Assembly: GCA_037039685.1 (NCBI GenBank)
Contig: JAWNGF010000001.1
Coordinates: 7,192,001-7,256,000, forward strand
Source of the DNA: Ceratobasidium sp. AG-K
Taxonomy: Eukaryota; Basidiomycota; Agaricomycetes; Cantharellales; Ceratobasidiaceae
Direction of reading: 5' to 3'
DNA length: 64,000 bases
This document shows, piece after piece, positions 46,839-61,553 of the stretch. The position numbers and the translations under genes were made by a program. Below the pieces are notes generated by a model. That model was not told the DNA's origin, made no database searches, and saw only the letters and a list, made by a program, of their open reading frames with translations. How positions within the stretch are numbered: position 1 is the stretch's first letter; every line of letters starts with the position of its first letter.

Positions 46839-47222
46839 ACCTATCGGTAGGTGTTTCTCTAGTCCTTCTGATATAGTAGAACTAAGACTGCCAGTTTTTT
46901 CTTCTTCTTTCTGAAGCCAGTGATGGCGCAGAAGAGTGGAGCCCCGACAGCTGTAGCTGACTTGATAAGCTAATCGGTATCCTCCGAGCCCACCGGCGTT
47001 GGTTCAATTGAGTTCGACGCGACACTCCCGGAATAGCTTGATCATTAGTCCAACATATGTTCAAGCTATCAAATGATCGCTGAAGTGCACCTCATGCAAG
47101 ATCCCCAACAAATACATATCCAATTTCTACGTGAATGAGAGCGAGGTAGATCGGTTGTAGCCACCCCACCGGGCGGTCACGTGGCTAACAAGCGCGCGCA
47201 CCGACTCATTCTGGGCTGGTCG
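46839..47222. other. PRO1 upstream region
   Basis: Nearly 400 bp before the glutamate 5-kinase start. No specific sites recognised. Confidence 0.4.
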
Positions 47223-49257
47223 ATGATCATGGCTTCAAAAAAATCTCGAGCAACGTCTATGAGACACTCACTAACCATCGTTATAAAACTCGGTGCGCCT
47301 TTCGCACAATTCTATTCATTTAGTATTGAAACTAATTCATAGGCACATCATCGATTGTTCACGAAAAGACACACCAGCCATTGCTGTCCTTACTATCTTC
47401 GATCGTTGAAACAGTAGTAAGACTTAAGAATGAAGGACATAGAGTGGTTCTTGTGTCTTCTGGCGCAATTGGAGTTGGATTGAAGCGTATGAATATGGCA
47501 TCGCGCCCAAAAAGTGTATCCGGAAAGCAAGTGAGCGTCACTTTACGAGCCTGGAATTCCATCATTTTTGACGATCTTATAGGCCCTTGCTGCTATCGGT
47601 CAAGGTCGATTAATAGCGTTATGGGATAACTTGTTTGGGCAATTGGAGCAACCCATCGCTCAGGTGTTGTTAACAAGAGGTGATATATCCGACGTAAGCC
47701 GATTTGCGATCCATTCAGTTATGATACGCTGAACCCCATGTAATGTAGAGAACGAGGTATTTAAACGCAGTAAACACATTATCGGAGCTGCTTTCCATGG
47801 GTGTTGTCCCAATCATAAACGAGAATGATACTATATCAGTCAGCGTACGTATTTGTCTTCAATCTCCAGCATGTATCATGTTCAGGCTTTCCAAGGAAAT
47901 CAAATTTGGAGACAACGATACTCTGTCGGCTATAGCATCTTCAATGCTTCATGCAGATTATCTTTTCTTGTTGACCGATGTGGATAGTCTTTACACCGCA
48001 AATCCCAGAAAAGATCCATCCGCACGCGCGATCGAGATCGTTGAGAACGTCTCTGCAATTCGCTCTGAAGGTATGTTGCTCCATCGAATTCGCCAAGTAT
48101 GGACTACTGATGGAATTGGGCGTTCTATTAGTGAGTACTGCAACACTGGGTTCGAGTTTAGGCACTGGGGGTATGGAGACCAAACTCATCGCCGCAGAGA
48201 TCGCGACCGCAGCTGGTGTAGCGACGGTGATCACGTCTTCAAAGGACCCGACTGCCATATTTCGCATCATCGCCTACAACACAGCAGCACATACAGTCCG
48301 TGTACGCGATGCAGCTCACGCACTCTTGCCGTCTACTACGTTTCCTCCGTCCGCCCCTGAGACCCCTGTTGCTCGCACACCTGCAAGGGAGGTTACGCCC
48401 GGGCATACACCTCTAAGAAGAGATTTGTCCTCTTCAACGGAGTTGCCTCTCAGACCCTCCCATCCCGAACTAAAAACAGAGACCACCGCCGGCAAGGCTG
48501 TCATGGCGCTTCCCCCGCGCCCACCACACACACTTTTCACGCCATCCCCGACTCCCCTTCGCGACCTCAAATCTTGGACGACGCATACTCTCTATCCTGC
48601 CGGCTCTGTAATTATTGATGTTGGGGCACATGTTGTACTGTCTCGCCGCTCGAGCGGTGGACGGCTTCTCTCGGCCGGCGTCCTGGAAGTAAAGGGTGCA
48701 TTTGCGGGCGGACAGGCAGTTCGGATTCTCGTAAAGAGGAGGGCGGGCGGCTTAGCAGATGCAGGAGTTGGTGCTGTGGGCGTCGCTAAAGGGAAGGATG
48801 TTGCTGTCGTCGAAGTAAGCAGCACTCACGGGGTCGACTCGGCAGGTCCAGACTCTCCATTGCTGCTCGCAACTGTTCCTACTGGGATCGCTGAGATGAT
48901 TGACGAGACTGTCGCGCTGGAGGACATTTCTCCTCTAGAAACACGGCAGGGAACGCCGCAAGATACCCAGCCGCCGGTGGACTTGAGCAACCAGGACGCA
49001 GAGGTGCGCAAAGCAGTCGACGTCAAGGGTAGCGCAGACGATGGCTGGGAAATAGTCGAGGTTGGGCGAGGGTTGGCGAACTACAATTCAGCGGAAATAG
49101 CCAAAGTAATGGGGCATAAAAGGTGAGCATAGTTTGGGGCAACATAACAGATGATTCGGAAACCAACCAATCGTTCAGCTCCGAGATTGCTAGTATATTG
49201 GGATACGCGGATTCAGAGTACGTTGTCGAGCATATTACGATCAGAGTACCACCGTAG
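47223..49257 (+). CDS. PRO1: Glutamate 5-kinase with PUA domain
   Basis: First enzyme of proline synthesis: ATP-dependent phosphorylation of glutamate to gamma-glutamyl phosphate in the cytosol. The amino-acid kinase domain shows [13 protein letters not shown] (across an intron, 47293-47342), [33 protein letters not shown], and [11 protein letters not shown], followed by [20 protein letters not shown] and [11 protein letters not shown], ligands of the nucleotide and glutamate pockets. [20 protein letters not shown] closes the domain. A PUA-type C-terminus follows from about 48560 ([16 protein letters not shown]...[11 protein letters not shown]). There is a long Pro/Thr insert before PUA and an acidic stretch inside it. 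The final small exon [17 protein letters not shown] ends at 49257, as in family members. Start could also be the Met at 47229. Confidence 0.92.
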
Positions 49258-49278
49258 ACCGGCAGCGATTAAATTCAT

Positions 49279-52163
49279 TTATTCACTACTGATTATGCGA
49301 GATATAGTTGGGAACCACGAGCTGTTGTCAAACGTCCACTTGGTCGCTTTGTCGTTGTCGTCCTGATCATCTGCTTGGAGGATAGAAGTTTGTGTGTTGC
49401 AAATTTTCATGCAACTAGTCAAGAACTGCCGTCGACAATCAGATGAATTTGAACATGTCATGAAACCAAGCATACTCACTGTATGCATGAGTTGAGAACA
49501 CGATCCACCGACCGACTTCCAGATGCTCTTGTCAAGCAGGTTTAGCAGGTGAACTCGTGCTTCTTTGAATTCCTTGACCGCGTCTTGCTCCACTTCGGCA
49601 ACCTAGTACACTGGTTGAGCATAATCTCGCCAGCTTGGATAGCTTCTGAGCTTACCCCACGCGCTTCGGTCCTGGCAGCGAACTGCATCCACGCGTCAAT
49701 GTTTGGCCGGGCTTCGTCTACATACTTGGTGGCTCTCGAGTGAGAGCCATACGCCCATTTGAAACGCCGTTCCAGCAATAGTGCCTCTTGAATAGTTGGA
49801 GGTTTCGACAACGTCGAAATATCCAGGCCTCTGGAAGGTTGTGCAAACAAGGCCTACGTGATTTATGGTCAAAAAACTCGCTTATTGGGTATTGAACTCA
49901 CCAAAAGTGTACCGCGAGACAGTGATCGCAGTGCCTTTGAGTATCCTACATGTGACCGAATGTAGTCCAAGGTTTTGGGCGGGTGCTCTGAGAAGCCATG
50001 CACTTAGCGCATACTCCCAGCCAAGTATGAGAGCACATACCCCCACGAGCTTCAAGTAGACTTAATAGCGTCTCCAAAACCTGAACTTGTTGATCAAGTA
50101 TCTGGCCTGAATGCCAATACAGTAGAGGCCACTCAGTTTCGCCATATAGCTGAGTCTCGAATCCAGCAAACGTCCAGTCTACGACGTTTTCCAGTCTCAT
50201 ATGAAGAATTCCTAGTGGTATTCGCCGTAGGTCTTGTAGGATGGGCTGGCCAGAGTTAGAAATATTGCACAGCGCCAAACTCATATACGACTCACATCCT
50301 CACGAACCAGCACGGCCATATCTATGGCATGTTCCCACAATTCGTGCCAGTCGGCGAGAGTTTTGGATAATTTTCGCCGCATTCGGGGCCGGTTGTTGCA
50401 TAAAGATAATGCATGATATAGTAAAATCTAATCGCCATGCGTCAAGAACCGCGCCCCGCTTGATATTCGACCAATATCGCGCCTACCCGTTCAGCCCCCT
50501 CCTGAAACTCTGCAGGAGGTACGAGTAAACTCTTGGTCCCGCCCGGCCAGTCGTCTACTGCTCGGATATCATTCATCGAAAGTCCAACAAGCTGGGACAA
50601 GAAAAGTTGGAGTGCAGGTCGTTCCTTGTCCCTTTGCGGCTGCCTACCCTGCACCCGCAGTGTTCGAGGGGAGAGTTTGTCCATCAATAGCGACTGGCCG
50701 CCTGATTCAGCAATTCAGAAACCTAAGCGAAACCACGACATACCGCATTTAAAGACCGAACATATGCACTCCTGTTCTCTGATGGAGAAAGTCGTGCCTG
50801 AAGCCTAAGTAGCATCTAAAGACACAAATGAGTGACGAGCGAAGATTCAACCAGAGACCAACCATCATATCAAGTACATCGGTAGCTTCAAGTGTTCGGC
50901 AAATCTCGAGCATACCTTCCAGCATTGATTGAAGTGCTTTCCACCCATCCTTGACGTCCATGAGTTCAATCACCTAGTATCGAATGAGCATATCTTGGAT
51001 GGAAAGTTGTAATATAAAAAAACTGACCTTTAATGGCATACTTGAGATAAGTCGTCGGTTAATCGTTGGGTCAAAGGCGGCATGCAACTGGGAAGAGGTG
51101 GGAGGGGTGGGCGGTACAGGGCCGGCCTGTATTGAGTGATAGCTGGCCAGTGCGTCCAATACATGCGCGGCTTGGTCACCTATTCCGCTCGTTCCTTCGC
51201 TTACTGAGACCGCCAACAGAATATGCTGTAATACTGTTTGGTAAACGAACCACAAGCCCACGCGACCAAATACCTACCTTGCGCAATGATATTCGATGGT
51301 GCAACGCATACTTCCACACCGTGTTGGTGGCTATGCGAAGCGATCAAGTACCGAATGTACGTCAAAAATGGAACATGACTCACGCTGCCACCGATCAAGC
51401 CACAACAGGGCTTTATCCAACTGCTGGATGACCGTAGGGATCTGAATGCCTTCTAGCAGCGAAACCTCAGCCTTGTCCGCATTATAATCTTCTAACTAAC
51501 AAACGTTAGACTACACCCCATCACCTCCCCACAGCACCTACATCAAAAACATGACCCTTGCTCAGCTCTCTCCACACCATATCACACGTCTTGACGATCG
51601 CCATAAGACCCGCCTGGAGGACAATGGACACCAGCGCGATAGGGCGCAAAGGGTCGTTTCTCCACGCGGGAAAATACTGGGGCAGACCACCGGTTTGTGA
51701 TAATGACGTGATCTGATGCATGTACAGCGACGTGTAGAGCGTCTGGGAGAGTGCATAGCCGCTATGCCAGCCCATCTATCACCGGTTCAGTACGAATACG
51801 GCAAGGCGGGGTGATGCTCACCTCGGCGGACATGGTGCGGTCTAGGACCCAGCAGACTTCTTCGGCGAGCAGCTGCGCGTTGGGATCTGTAAACGGGACT
51901 TCCGGTGGTGTAAAACCCGGCGGGACGAGGGCACTGTCCATGCGCGGATCCATAATCTGCCAAATGTCTAAAACAGATGAAACCAGTGTGAGGATCGACG
52001 TACCTCGATGGCGCTCATTGCATCGAACATGGAGAAATTCGGCATAAACAGGACTTGTCCTGCCCCGAGATCTGCAAAAATTAGATAAAATTCAAATATT
52101 TGTCGGAGCCGTACCTTCTGTCGCCGACTCGATAAAGTCCGTAATATCTACTAGCGTCGACAT
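49279..52163 (-). CDS. NAA35: NatC auxiliary subunit Naa35 (Mak10)
   Basis: Probable large auxiliary subunit of the NatC N-terminal acetyltransferase, cytosolic and ribosome-associated. The N-terminus reads MSTLVDITDFIESATE, then DLGAGQVLFMPNFSMFDAMS and IMDPRMDSALVPPG, the F-S-x-F-x-A-M-S-A-x-E-I-M-D-P-x-M-D signature of Mak10. The next exon, MGWHSGYALSQTLYTSLYMH, is also typical. The rest is helical with many short introns and includes RPIALVSIVLQAGLMAIVKT. The 3' end is uncertain: an unspliced frame stops at 49279, while splicing a possible intron near 49420-49482 would end the protein slightly upstream. It abuts PRO1 tail to tail, with only 21 bp between the stops. Confidence 0.8.
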
Positions 52164-53711
52164 GATTTATTTGTCTATTTGCGCCAATGATGAGGGTGGG
52201 TTGGTCGCCGAGTCCGAAGAGCAAGCGCTCGATCAGTTGGGACGATGACTAAATTGATATTCCCTGGTAGGGCATGATCAACACAAGTACAGATGTCACG
52301 GAATGACTGTCCAGTCCAACTCGGGCCATTGCACCACCGCAGACGATGATACTGCGACGTTGAACCCCAGTTCCTTGCGTTCCTGGCTATAACTCAGCCA
52401 GTGGCTTACTGCCGTCGGCCTGAGCCCTAAGCAGGCATGTGGGGAATTTAAACTGTTCGATGTGAGGCCAGAGTCAACCTGCATTTGGACCACAAAATGA
52501 AATCCTTCTGGGTGAATGCAGCTCCGGTGGACTATCGGGATCGTTCACATGGCCCGCAAATTCACACGTTCGTAGAAAGCATCGAGGCTCTTTGCATGAG
52601 CGTCTACAAGGCTGAAAATAGCCAACGAACCAATTGTCCCAAACGGCCTTCTTATCACCCCCATACATGTTAATGAGACCGGTGTGATATTAACCCTCGC
52701 TCTGATTGATCCTGTCTGAACACGACCAGCACACGGAATGCCCCGAGCAATCCATCGCTCAATCGATACGCCTCATCCATTGTCCATACACACGCACCAC
52801 GATATCACACTTCTGCACTCGGTATATCGGTCCGGTTAATATACGACCTAAACCCCCGCCCTAGGCCTTGCATTCCCATATGGGTATGCCTAGGCTCTAT
52901 CGCAGCTCTACTTTTGCTATCTACCAACACAATAGAACACGTTGCCCCGAGATCAACCGACTTGACTATATACACACTCATAGCCGCCACGATCAGCAAG
53001 AGCCGCGCTCCATACCGGAGAGTTTAACAACGCACGATGAGATCTCTATCGCGATTGTTCGTTGGGAATTATGAGTGACGCGCACAACCTTGGGCCCTTC
53101 CGCTGCGTTGAATCTTTTTGTTCAGCACACTGCGCCGATTCGTGTACGGTCTCTCGGTTCTGACCTACCCTAAACGCAAGATACTCGAGCGATTTGATCT
53201 GGGTCCAGCATGATTCGTGATCCGGAATGCGTCGGCGCAACGTGGGATATCGACGGGACCCGCCGAGCGTTAACGTTAGGGGCTCCAGGCATAAATCTCG
53301 CGCGCCGTTCATCCATCTGAAAATAGAAGAAATTAGACTGGGTAGGCTAACCTAGTGTGATAAATTGTAGTGTGTTTCAAGTATCGGGATGATCGTTCGA
53401 CGCGTGCGAGCGCCGCTTTTCCAAGCGAGGCGCAGAGGGTCCAGCAACGGGCTGTGGTGACGCAACTGATATAGCTTAAAATCTTAGGGGCACTGCGGTG
53501 GAATGTCTAAGTCATGAATGCATAGCGAGTATATTACAGAGAGGTCATAGTAGTACATGACATGGAGTCGAATAAAAACGAAAAGCGAATAAGTCAAACG
53601 CCAGTCTAGTGGCGGGAAACGGTACAAAAACATGAGAGTGCAGGTCCGAAGAAGATTAGAGGTTGATACGTGAATGCAAATGTGAGGGGGTATGTCATGG
53701 GGAATGGATTT
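52164..53711. other. Intergenic region of about 1.5 kb
   Basis: Upstream of NAA35 and downstream of Clp1-like copy B. Only short frames without signatures; no RNA gene found. Confidence 0.4.
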
Positions 53712-54851
53712 TCATGGCCTGGACTGTTGGCCTGCCGACGCGGAAATCGAGGCGACGACAATGTCCCACGCGAGCTCGAGGACTTTCCAGAGTCGGTCGT
53801 CGTCGACGCCGAGGGCTTTGCAGTTGCTCCACATGCCGTGGATCACGCCGGCGCGGTCGACGAGGGCGGGGAGCGTGAAGGTTTTGGCCATGGCGGCGCT
53901 TAGTTGGGGGATGGCGCCACACGCGGGCTGGTTCGCCATGCTCGCGCTGATGCTGGCGAGTATTTGGGTCGGGAGCGGAATGAGGGTCGCGAGGACCTTG
54001 TCAACTCGTTTGGTGTACAGATAGGCGTTGAGGAAACCAAACGAGGTGGGGTGGGGCACGGGCAATGGAACTACCGGAAGGGTGGTCGTCCCTCGCTCCG
54101 AGTTGATTGTGCGAGTGGCCGGACCGACTTGGGGGAACTTGGAGCATTGCGAGGCCAGTACGAGCGAATGTGCAGGGAACAAGTGGCCCTTGGAGGCCTT
54201 GCCAGCGTGGGGATTGAACACGCAGAGCAGGTGCGTCGGAATGGCCTCGAGCGGCTGTGACCGATCCCGAATGAAGAGCTCGAGTTCCGAGGGTAGGGAA
54301 GCGGTATTGATAGAGGGAACGATAGACGTGGGTGGGACAACGTTGCCTAAAGAACCAAGCAACCTGCGCAAACAACGTCAACGCCAGAATTGATGAAATG
54401 AACGCGCGACTGACTCTTGTCCGACGGTCTTGAGCTTGTGTACGACAAACTCGACCGGAACACCTGCTAGGTCGGGGTCGATTACCGCCAGTACCTCGGA
54501 CTGCACAGGCTGGATCTCGGGTCGGGCAAGTTTCCACGGAAGCTCGATCTTGCGAGACGTCTTTGAGGGAGGGCTCGACACAGGGCTGGGGGCCGCGTCT
54601 GATTGGCGGGGCTGCCCAAATGCGATCGAGAGCTGGCGCGCATTCTTTGCATATGCTGGCGGGACTTGTATGTCTCCGGCAGTGCGGGTCGGTCGTCTCC
54701 GCCTGGGGGCTGCGGCCACCGGCTTTGCTGCCGGCTTGGACATGAACTCGTTTTGGCACATGGGTGAGGGAGAGGGCGAGGGCGAGAGCTTGAGGGGTCG
54801 GTTGATGTTCTGTGTGTGAAGCGGGGTCGGTGCCAGTGGAATAGCAGACAT
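53712..54851 (-). CDS. Clp1-like protein (copy B)
   Basis: Second Clp1-like gene of the window. Exons 54851-54415 and 54363-53712, with a 51 bp intron, sum to 1089 nt, giving 362 aa, near the 365 aa I recall for Coprinopsis Clp1. Blocks shared with copy A: SRKIELPWKLARPE, GVPVEFVVHKLKTVGQE, FPAHSLVLASQCSKFPQVG, FLNAYLYTKRVDKVLATLIP, and HGMWSNCKALGVDDDRLW. The N-terminal region is longer than in copy A and contains an Arg-rich patch (APRRRRPTRTAG) and Pro/Ser tracts, as in a nuclear protein. The intron lies in the homologous Glu codon, so the genes arose by duplication after that intron existed. Which, if either, responds to mating-type factors cannot be read from sequence. Confidence 0.68.
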
Positions 54852-56098
54852 CAGTAGTTATAGGCTGCGTTGACAGGAGGACGCCAGCGGCGTGAGTGCG
54901 ATTGATGGGATGAGTGGCCTGGCCCCAGGAGTGCAAGTATTTGAGGCATGCTCGAATGCCCGCTACACTCGTGAATATTGATTGACACCCGAAGCTAGTA
55001 CGTCGGCCCTTCCACACACACCAATTGTTCTCGGTTTTACGACCTATCGCCGACGCATTTCCCGTCACGTGACGCGTGTCGAGCTATCATGCCCTCAAAG
55101 GAGCCTCGCGCCTCTTGGTTGCACAGCGCCAAATACACAACCTGTACTCACAAACCTGCCTCGTTTCCTTGGTTAACAATAGCTGATCGTCGTCACGAGT
55201 TTTTCACATAGCATTATCGCTAGTTATTGTTGCTGGGGCTCCAAACGGCTCACCGAGTGGCCAAGTACACTTCGCATTCTGGTGTCGACTTTCACTTCGA
55301 GCGTGAAGTGACTGGCGTTTCAGGAACAAAGTTGACTTCCAAGTCGATACAACTAAACCTACCGCGTTCATTTCGCCTCATTCGCTCTCGTCATTTGGCT
55401 TTGATCATCATGATAGTGGCGGCCGTCAAGCATGCTCAATAGCCACTTCGTTCAGAGCGTCACGTGATGGTCAGCCACAGTTGATTGTCTGAAGCCAGTG
55501 ATGAGTCTAGACTAAATGTGTCCATGGCGTAGACACCCACCCGCTCCCTCGGATGTGACTTGCCTAAACGAGCGATACTATGCAACCCCCCTATTGTCAC
55601 CGAGAGCAGTATGCCCGAGTACTAGACGTTCTGCCTGTGGTGGATGATACGATAAGAACGTTGAGCGCTCGTTCCCCAGTACGCTGTCAGAGCAAGTGGT
55701 GTACAAGGCCCCGCGGTCAGCGAGGGGAAATTGGGTGGCATACCAGAACATCGAGAACCGACTCGGGATCATGTAATAGGAGCTTTCATTAAGCGTACCG
55801 AGCAAGAAAGACCCACAGGGCCAGACACTATCCCTGGGCAGATGCGAAGTGGTACCGAGCACAGATCTGCAGAACGCTTCCCAGCGTGGAGTGGTCATGT
55901 GACTCGCGCGCACCACACAATGGCAACACATCGTATCCAGTAATAGGATTTCTGATTTCCCAGCCTGGACCTTTCTCAAGGGTCATACACGAGGAAATGC
56001 GCAACGCATGGCTTTTCGACGTAATACATTTTAAGCATTGATGTGGGGTATTCTAATATTGCAACAGCATAGCATACAGCGAGGTCGGTCCGAGAAGA
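54852..56098. other. Intergenic region of about 1.2 kb
   Basis: Upstream of Clp1-like copy B and downstream of the tRNA synthetase. ORFs 55578-55979 (minus) and 55227-55442 (plus) show no signature. Confidence 0.4.
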
Positions 56099-57660
<1,562 letters not shown>

Positions 57661-57972
57661 TTTGGGGCTAGAGGTACAGAACTAAGATACAGTAAGACCA
57701 GACTTCCGCAGCGAGAGCAAGTAATAAGTTTAACCAGAACACAATGTTGAGGGAATCATCAAACACAAAAAATGAATTGGAATTCCCAGATCAACTTTTG
57801 AGAGCCAGATAAGATGTGGAAATCTAAGCGCCAGCCAATCCTGATTTCGACTGATGAAATTGCCTACCATCACCCAGGATCACGACGCGAACCCATGAAC
57901 AAGCGTAATCTGGGCTCTGTCTTTTTAGGCGACCGCGTCCAGCACCTTTCACATAATCTCGTGAATATCCCA

Positions 57973-59046
57973 ATGTCGCCACCACCCAACTCGGGAGACG
58001 AAACCCTTGCTCCGCCTGCTGAAGAAAGCTTGGATGGACACACGGACGAGGTGGCAAGTCAGGTACCCGAAGAATCCGAGGGAGAAGAGGTGAAGGAGAA
58101 CGCGACGCAGGACAAGGCAGAGGGTATTGAAGTGGAAATCCCTCCTTCTCTCAACAAAGGCCATGACCCAGACACCGCGAGGCCCGACTCAGAAGCAGCC
58201 AAACCTGACCCAGACGCGCCAACTACCAACCTCGACACGCTCCTCGGTTCCGAGCCTGTCTCTGTCCCCCCCGAACTAATGCTCGAGCTTCGGCTTAGAT
58301 GGCTCGAAGCGCTTGTGCTCGGAATAGGAAAAGATGGATCCGTTGCACCAGTTCGGGAGCAAGACATGGCCGGCGGAACGCTAGTACGAAAAGCGGGAGA
58401 GGCCCAGCGCGCATTGGATGATGCCGTCAAGGCGAGTGATGGGCTCAGAAAGTTTATGGGCGTCTGTGAGTTGTATTCAGTCCTTCTGATGGTGATTTTC
58501 GTCTGACGGGTGTGACAGATGATCAGAATGCCCACTTGCTGACGCCAGCATTCGCTCATGGACTAGTGCCCACTTCGGACGGCGTGTCAGTGTCTGATCT
58601 CGAAGCCTTATTGTTAGAATCAGAGGGTGATATCCGTGCCGCCGACCGTGATTTGAGAGAGATTACCGAGCTGGAGGCAAGGGGTGTTTTGGATGCGGGT
58701 AAACTACCAAGTGAGTGCTTCTGGTTTGCTTTGAAAATTACGTCTTTATAACGTGATTATAAAGGTCATGAACCATTGCGTCCACGCGTAGATGCGCTGA
58801 TCCAAGCGCACGAGGAAGATTTAGCCAAGTTTGAGTCTCTCGAAGCGCGCATTTCGAAACTCGTTGCGAATTATTCATCTCATGTGGGTCCTGATGTTGA
58901 TGGTCAACGTGTCTCTAACCTCCTTTTAGGTAAATGGCCTATCAGAGCTATTCGTAGCTTGGGACAAGGCCCTCAACACCGCAGAGGCTACGGTTGCCAA
59001 TCTTGAAAAGGAACGTCAAAAGGCCAAGGAGACAAGTTTCGAGTGA
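57973..59046 (+). CDS. Coiled-coil protein, tentative dynactin p22/p24 (Dctn3)-like
   Basis: Four main exons with introns near 58467-58519, 58710-58766 and 58880-58930. The N-terminal 90 residues are Glu/Asp/Pro-rich and unstructured. The rest is helical: TNLDTLLGSEPVSVPPELML, DLEALLLESEGDIRAADRDL, VDALIQAHEEDLAKFESLEA, then NGLSELFVAWDKALNTAEAT. The last part resembles the C-terminus of dynactin p22/p24, where a similar L-S-x-x-F-V-x-W-D stretch ends the subunit; dynactin activates dynein motors on microtubules. The resemblance is local and weak, so the name is provisional. An upstream in-frame ATG (57814) exists, but 57973 (MSPPPNSGDE) gives the more natural start. It diverges from MSW1, 312 bp away. 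Confidence 0.5.
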
Positions 59047-59302
59047 GATGACTAGAACCCGTGACACAATAATTTATTGCCTTGGTTTGCATTCACCCGA
59101 GCATGTGTATCAGTGAGTACATTTTAATCGACATTACAAGTACAGGGTATTGATCTGGGTCTACAGTACAGTTACAATCACACGAATATATACCACTATG
59201 AAAGCGAATCATACATTAGCAGCATATCCCAGAGTAAATGAGGGGAAATTGAGAGAGAAAGTGAACGCGTAACGACTGTGATGTGAGTCTGAGAAAAATC
59301 CA

Positions 59303-61553
59303 TCAGTCTTCTGCCGCTCCAACCCACATGGACATGACCCAGTCCCGGCAGCTCTTTAGGGAGTCCTAGAACGTGAGTCAGCATACGAACCGCACGAAAA
59401 TATACACAAAGGAACGTACTGGATGAATATGCATAGCCGCGCAAATCTCGGCGTTGACGCACGCAACACAGACTCGAGGAGCAACAGTTGATCCTAGAGC
59501 TGTTGATCCGCCCAACGGGTGCCAGTATCGTCCTTCGGAATGCACGTTGCACTGCTGGTGCAATTCACGCAAGTGGAGAGCTTCGAGTAGTGCAGAAGCG
59601 GTGAGGTACGACATGGGATAGTCGATCGCTTCGAACTCTAGAAGACAGGGTTAGCGGACCGAAACTCAAAGGCGGCGAAGCGGCGTACCCAACAAGCAAG
59701 CTTCCAGCAGCTGAAGAAGTTGATCCACGAGGCACGTCCTGTAAAGCTCGAATGTGCCATCCTGAATGCACTGCAGCGACGGACAGATCATCCAGAACTC
59801 CTGGAGGTAAGCCTGTGGTGTCGGCTGATAGAGAATGTAGTTGAACGAGCGCATAATCTTGTTTTGTACCAGCTTTGAGAAGCGTGAGATCGCGCGCGAG
59901 TCAGCAATTAATGTGACCTACCTCCAAGTCGTCAAACGAAATAGGCTGTTCCTCGCCAAGGAGACCTTGGAATTGCTCGGCCATCATGGGGAGCAGGGGT
60001 GGGAGAAAATCGCGGTGGAACTATAAGGGTGTGTAAGTCAGGTTTCCCGTGTTCGGACGATTGATGCTCACCTTGGCTGCGATGGCCAGACATCCCAATG
60101 CAATCTCGTGGACGAGCCGTGCACGGACCCGGCGCTCGTACTTTTCTTCCTTGCCCGGCGGCTGCATGAACGGATTGAATCCGGCGCAGGAGTGTCGAGC
60201 GGCGTAGCGGCTGAAGAGAAGGACGGCATGAATACGCGTCTCGATCGATGTTCGGAGGTGGTGGCGGATGGGTTTGTATACGTCCTCGGCTGGCGCTTGT
60301 ACCTATCGTTTCGTTTAGCAGAGCACTCACTCATTTGAGAATAGAAGTCACGAACCGAAAAGAGCCAGTTGGTCGCATCGAAATGAACGTTTCCATCAAA
60401 TTCGAGCGAAGTAGGCCGCTGAGAGGTCATCCGTTGATATGCATCATCGACGCGCTGAGCCCCTTCTCGGTCCATGAGACAACGAAGTCGAGAGATCGCT
60501 GCGTCTCGAGGCCAGATGGTCGGAACGATTATAGGCATAATTGCGATACATTGTGTGTCGGCAGTGGCAGTGGGTCGGGATGGCGCGTCGACGGACCTGG
60601 CGACGACGAGGGACCTGGCTTTGCGAAGCGACGCGGGTTCATTGGCAGAGAATGTATGCGCGGACGCATTCGAGTCTTGTTGACGAAGCTTGCGGCGCTT
60701 GATTTCATGCTCGAATTCGGATTGGTCGGCGACGTCTTGATCGGCTGTGTCGGACGGCGTCCCTTGGTTTTGCTCGCGTAGGATCTTGCTATGCGTACGA
60801 CAACGATTCAGGGCGCGAGGTTTGGGGACCGGTAGGCGGGATTGCGTCACAGGAATGAAAAGGTCCACAGGCGCGGCGCGCTTCGCACCTTTTACGGGCG
60901 AAAGGCCAGGTGGGAAGCGGGGTGCTGTGTACGTTCGTTGAGCGCCTTGGGTAGCAATCACAGCAATAAGACTTACATTCCTCAGGAGCGCCATTTTGGA
61001 ATCGAGTAGAGGCAAAGTGAAGTAGCTTTCCGTCAATGTATGCGAGGTGATTAGAGAACGACATGTTGGGCGGGTGGCCATTGGTGGTGGCGTGCGCCCA
61101 AGGGAGTCAGGGACGGTCGAAGGCGTATAGTCCCAAGAGTCTTGACCAGGCGCGCTAGTCTCTGCTGGCAAATCATCAGCTGGTGAGAAAATGAGTTATG
61201 TTTTACGCACCGTTGGAATTGGAGGAGCTATTATTCGAAGATGTACCTTGGGAAGAGTAAGTATAGTCGAGCGATCTGGAGCTATTTGAAGGATCAGAGC
61301 CAGAGGCGCTGCTGGAATGCATAAAGGTTGATCGCGCTCCAGACTCCAATATGAACTGGGACGAGTACAGGTAGCCGGGGTGGCGATAGGATCCGCCTGC
61401 TGCCAGTAAAAGGATCAATCAACACTAGCACATAACGCGCGCATACATTCGGCACATACCTTCCGGAGAGTTTGCGCGTAGCAAAGCGCTAGGGGAGACG
61501 CCGTTCCGGTGAACGGGGAGGCTATGAGATAAACCGTTGATTTGTTGTGACAT
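59303..61553 (-). CDS. Cyclin-domain protein with Ser-rich N-terminus
   Basis: Cyclin-box protein, presumably the partner of a cyclin-dependent kinase. It begins MSQQINGLSHSLPVHRNGVS, with a long Ser/Asn/Pro-rich leader over the first exons (SGSDPSNSSRSLDYTYSSQG), a basic middle containing EIKRRKLRQQ (possible nuclear signal), and then the cyclin box: ALGCLAIAAKFHRDFLPPLL followed by MRSFNYILYQPTPQAYLQEF (about 59790-59860) and LVDQLLQLLEACLL. The C-terminus, DSLKSCRDWVMSMWVGAAED, follows the last intron and stops at 59303-59305. Other introns lie near 60305-60355, 60030-60070, 59900-59925, 59640-59690 and 59368-59420. Subfamily (G1, mitotic or other) is unclear; no destruction box was seen. 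Confidence 0.68.
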
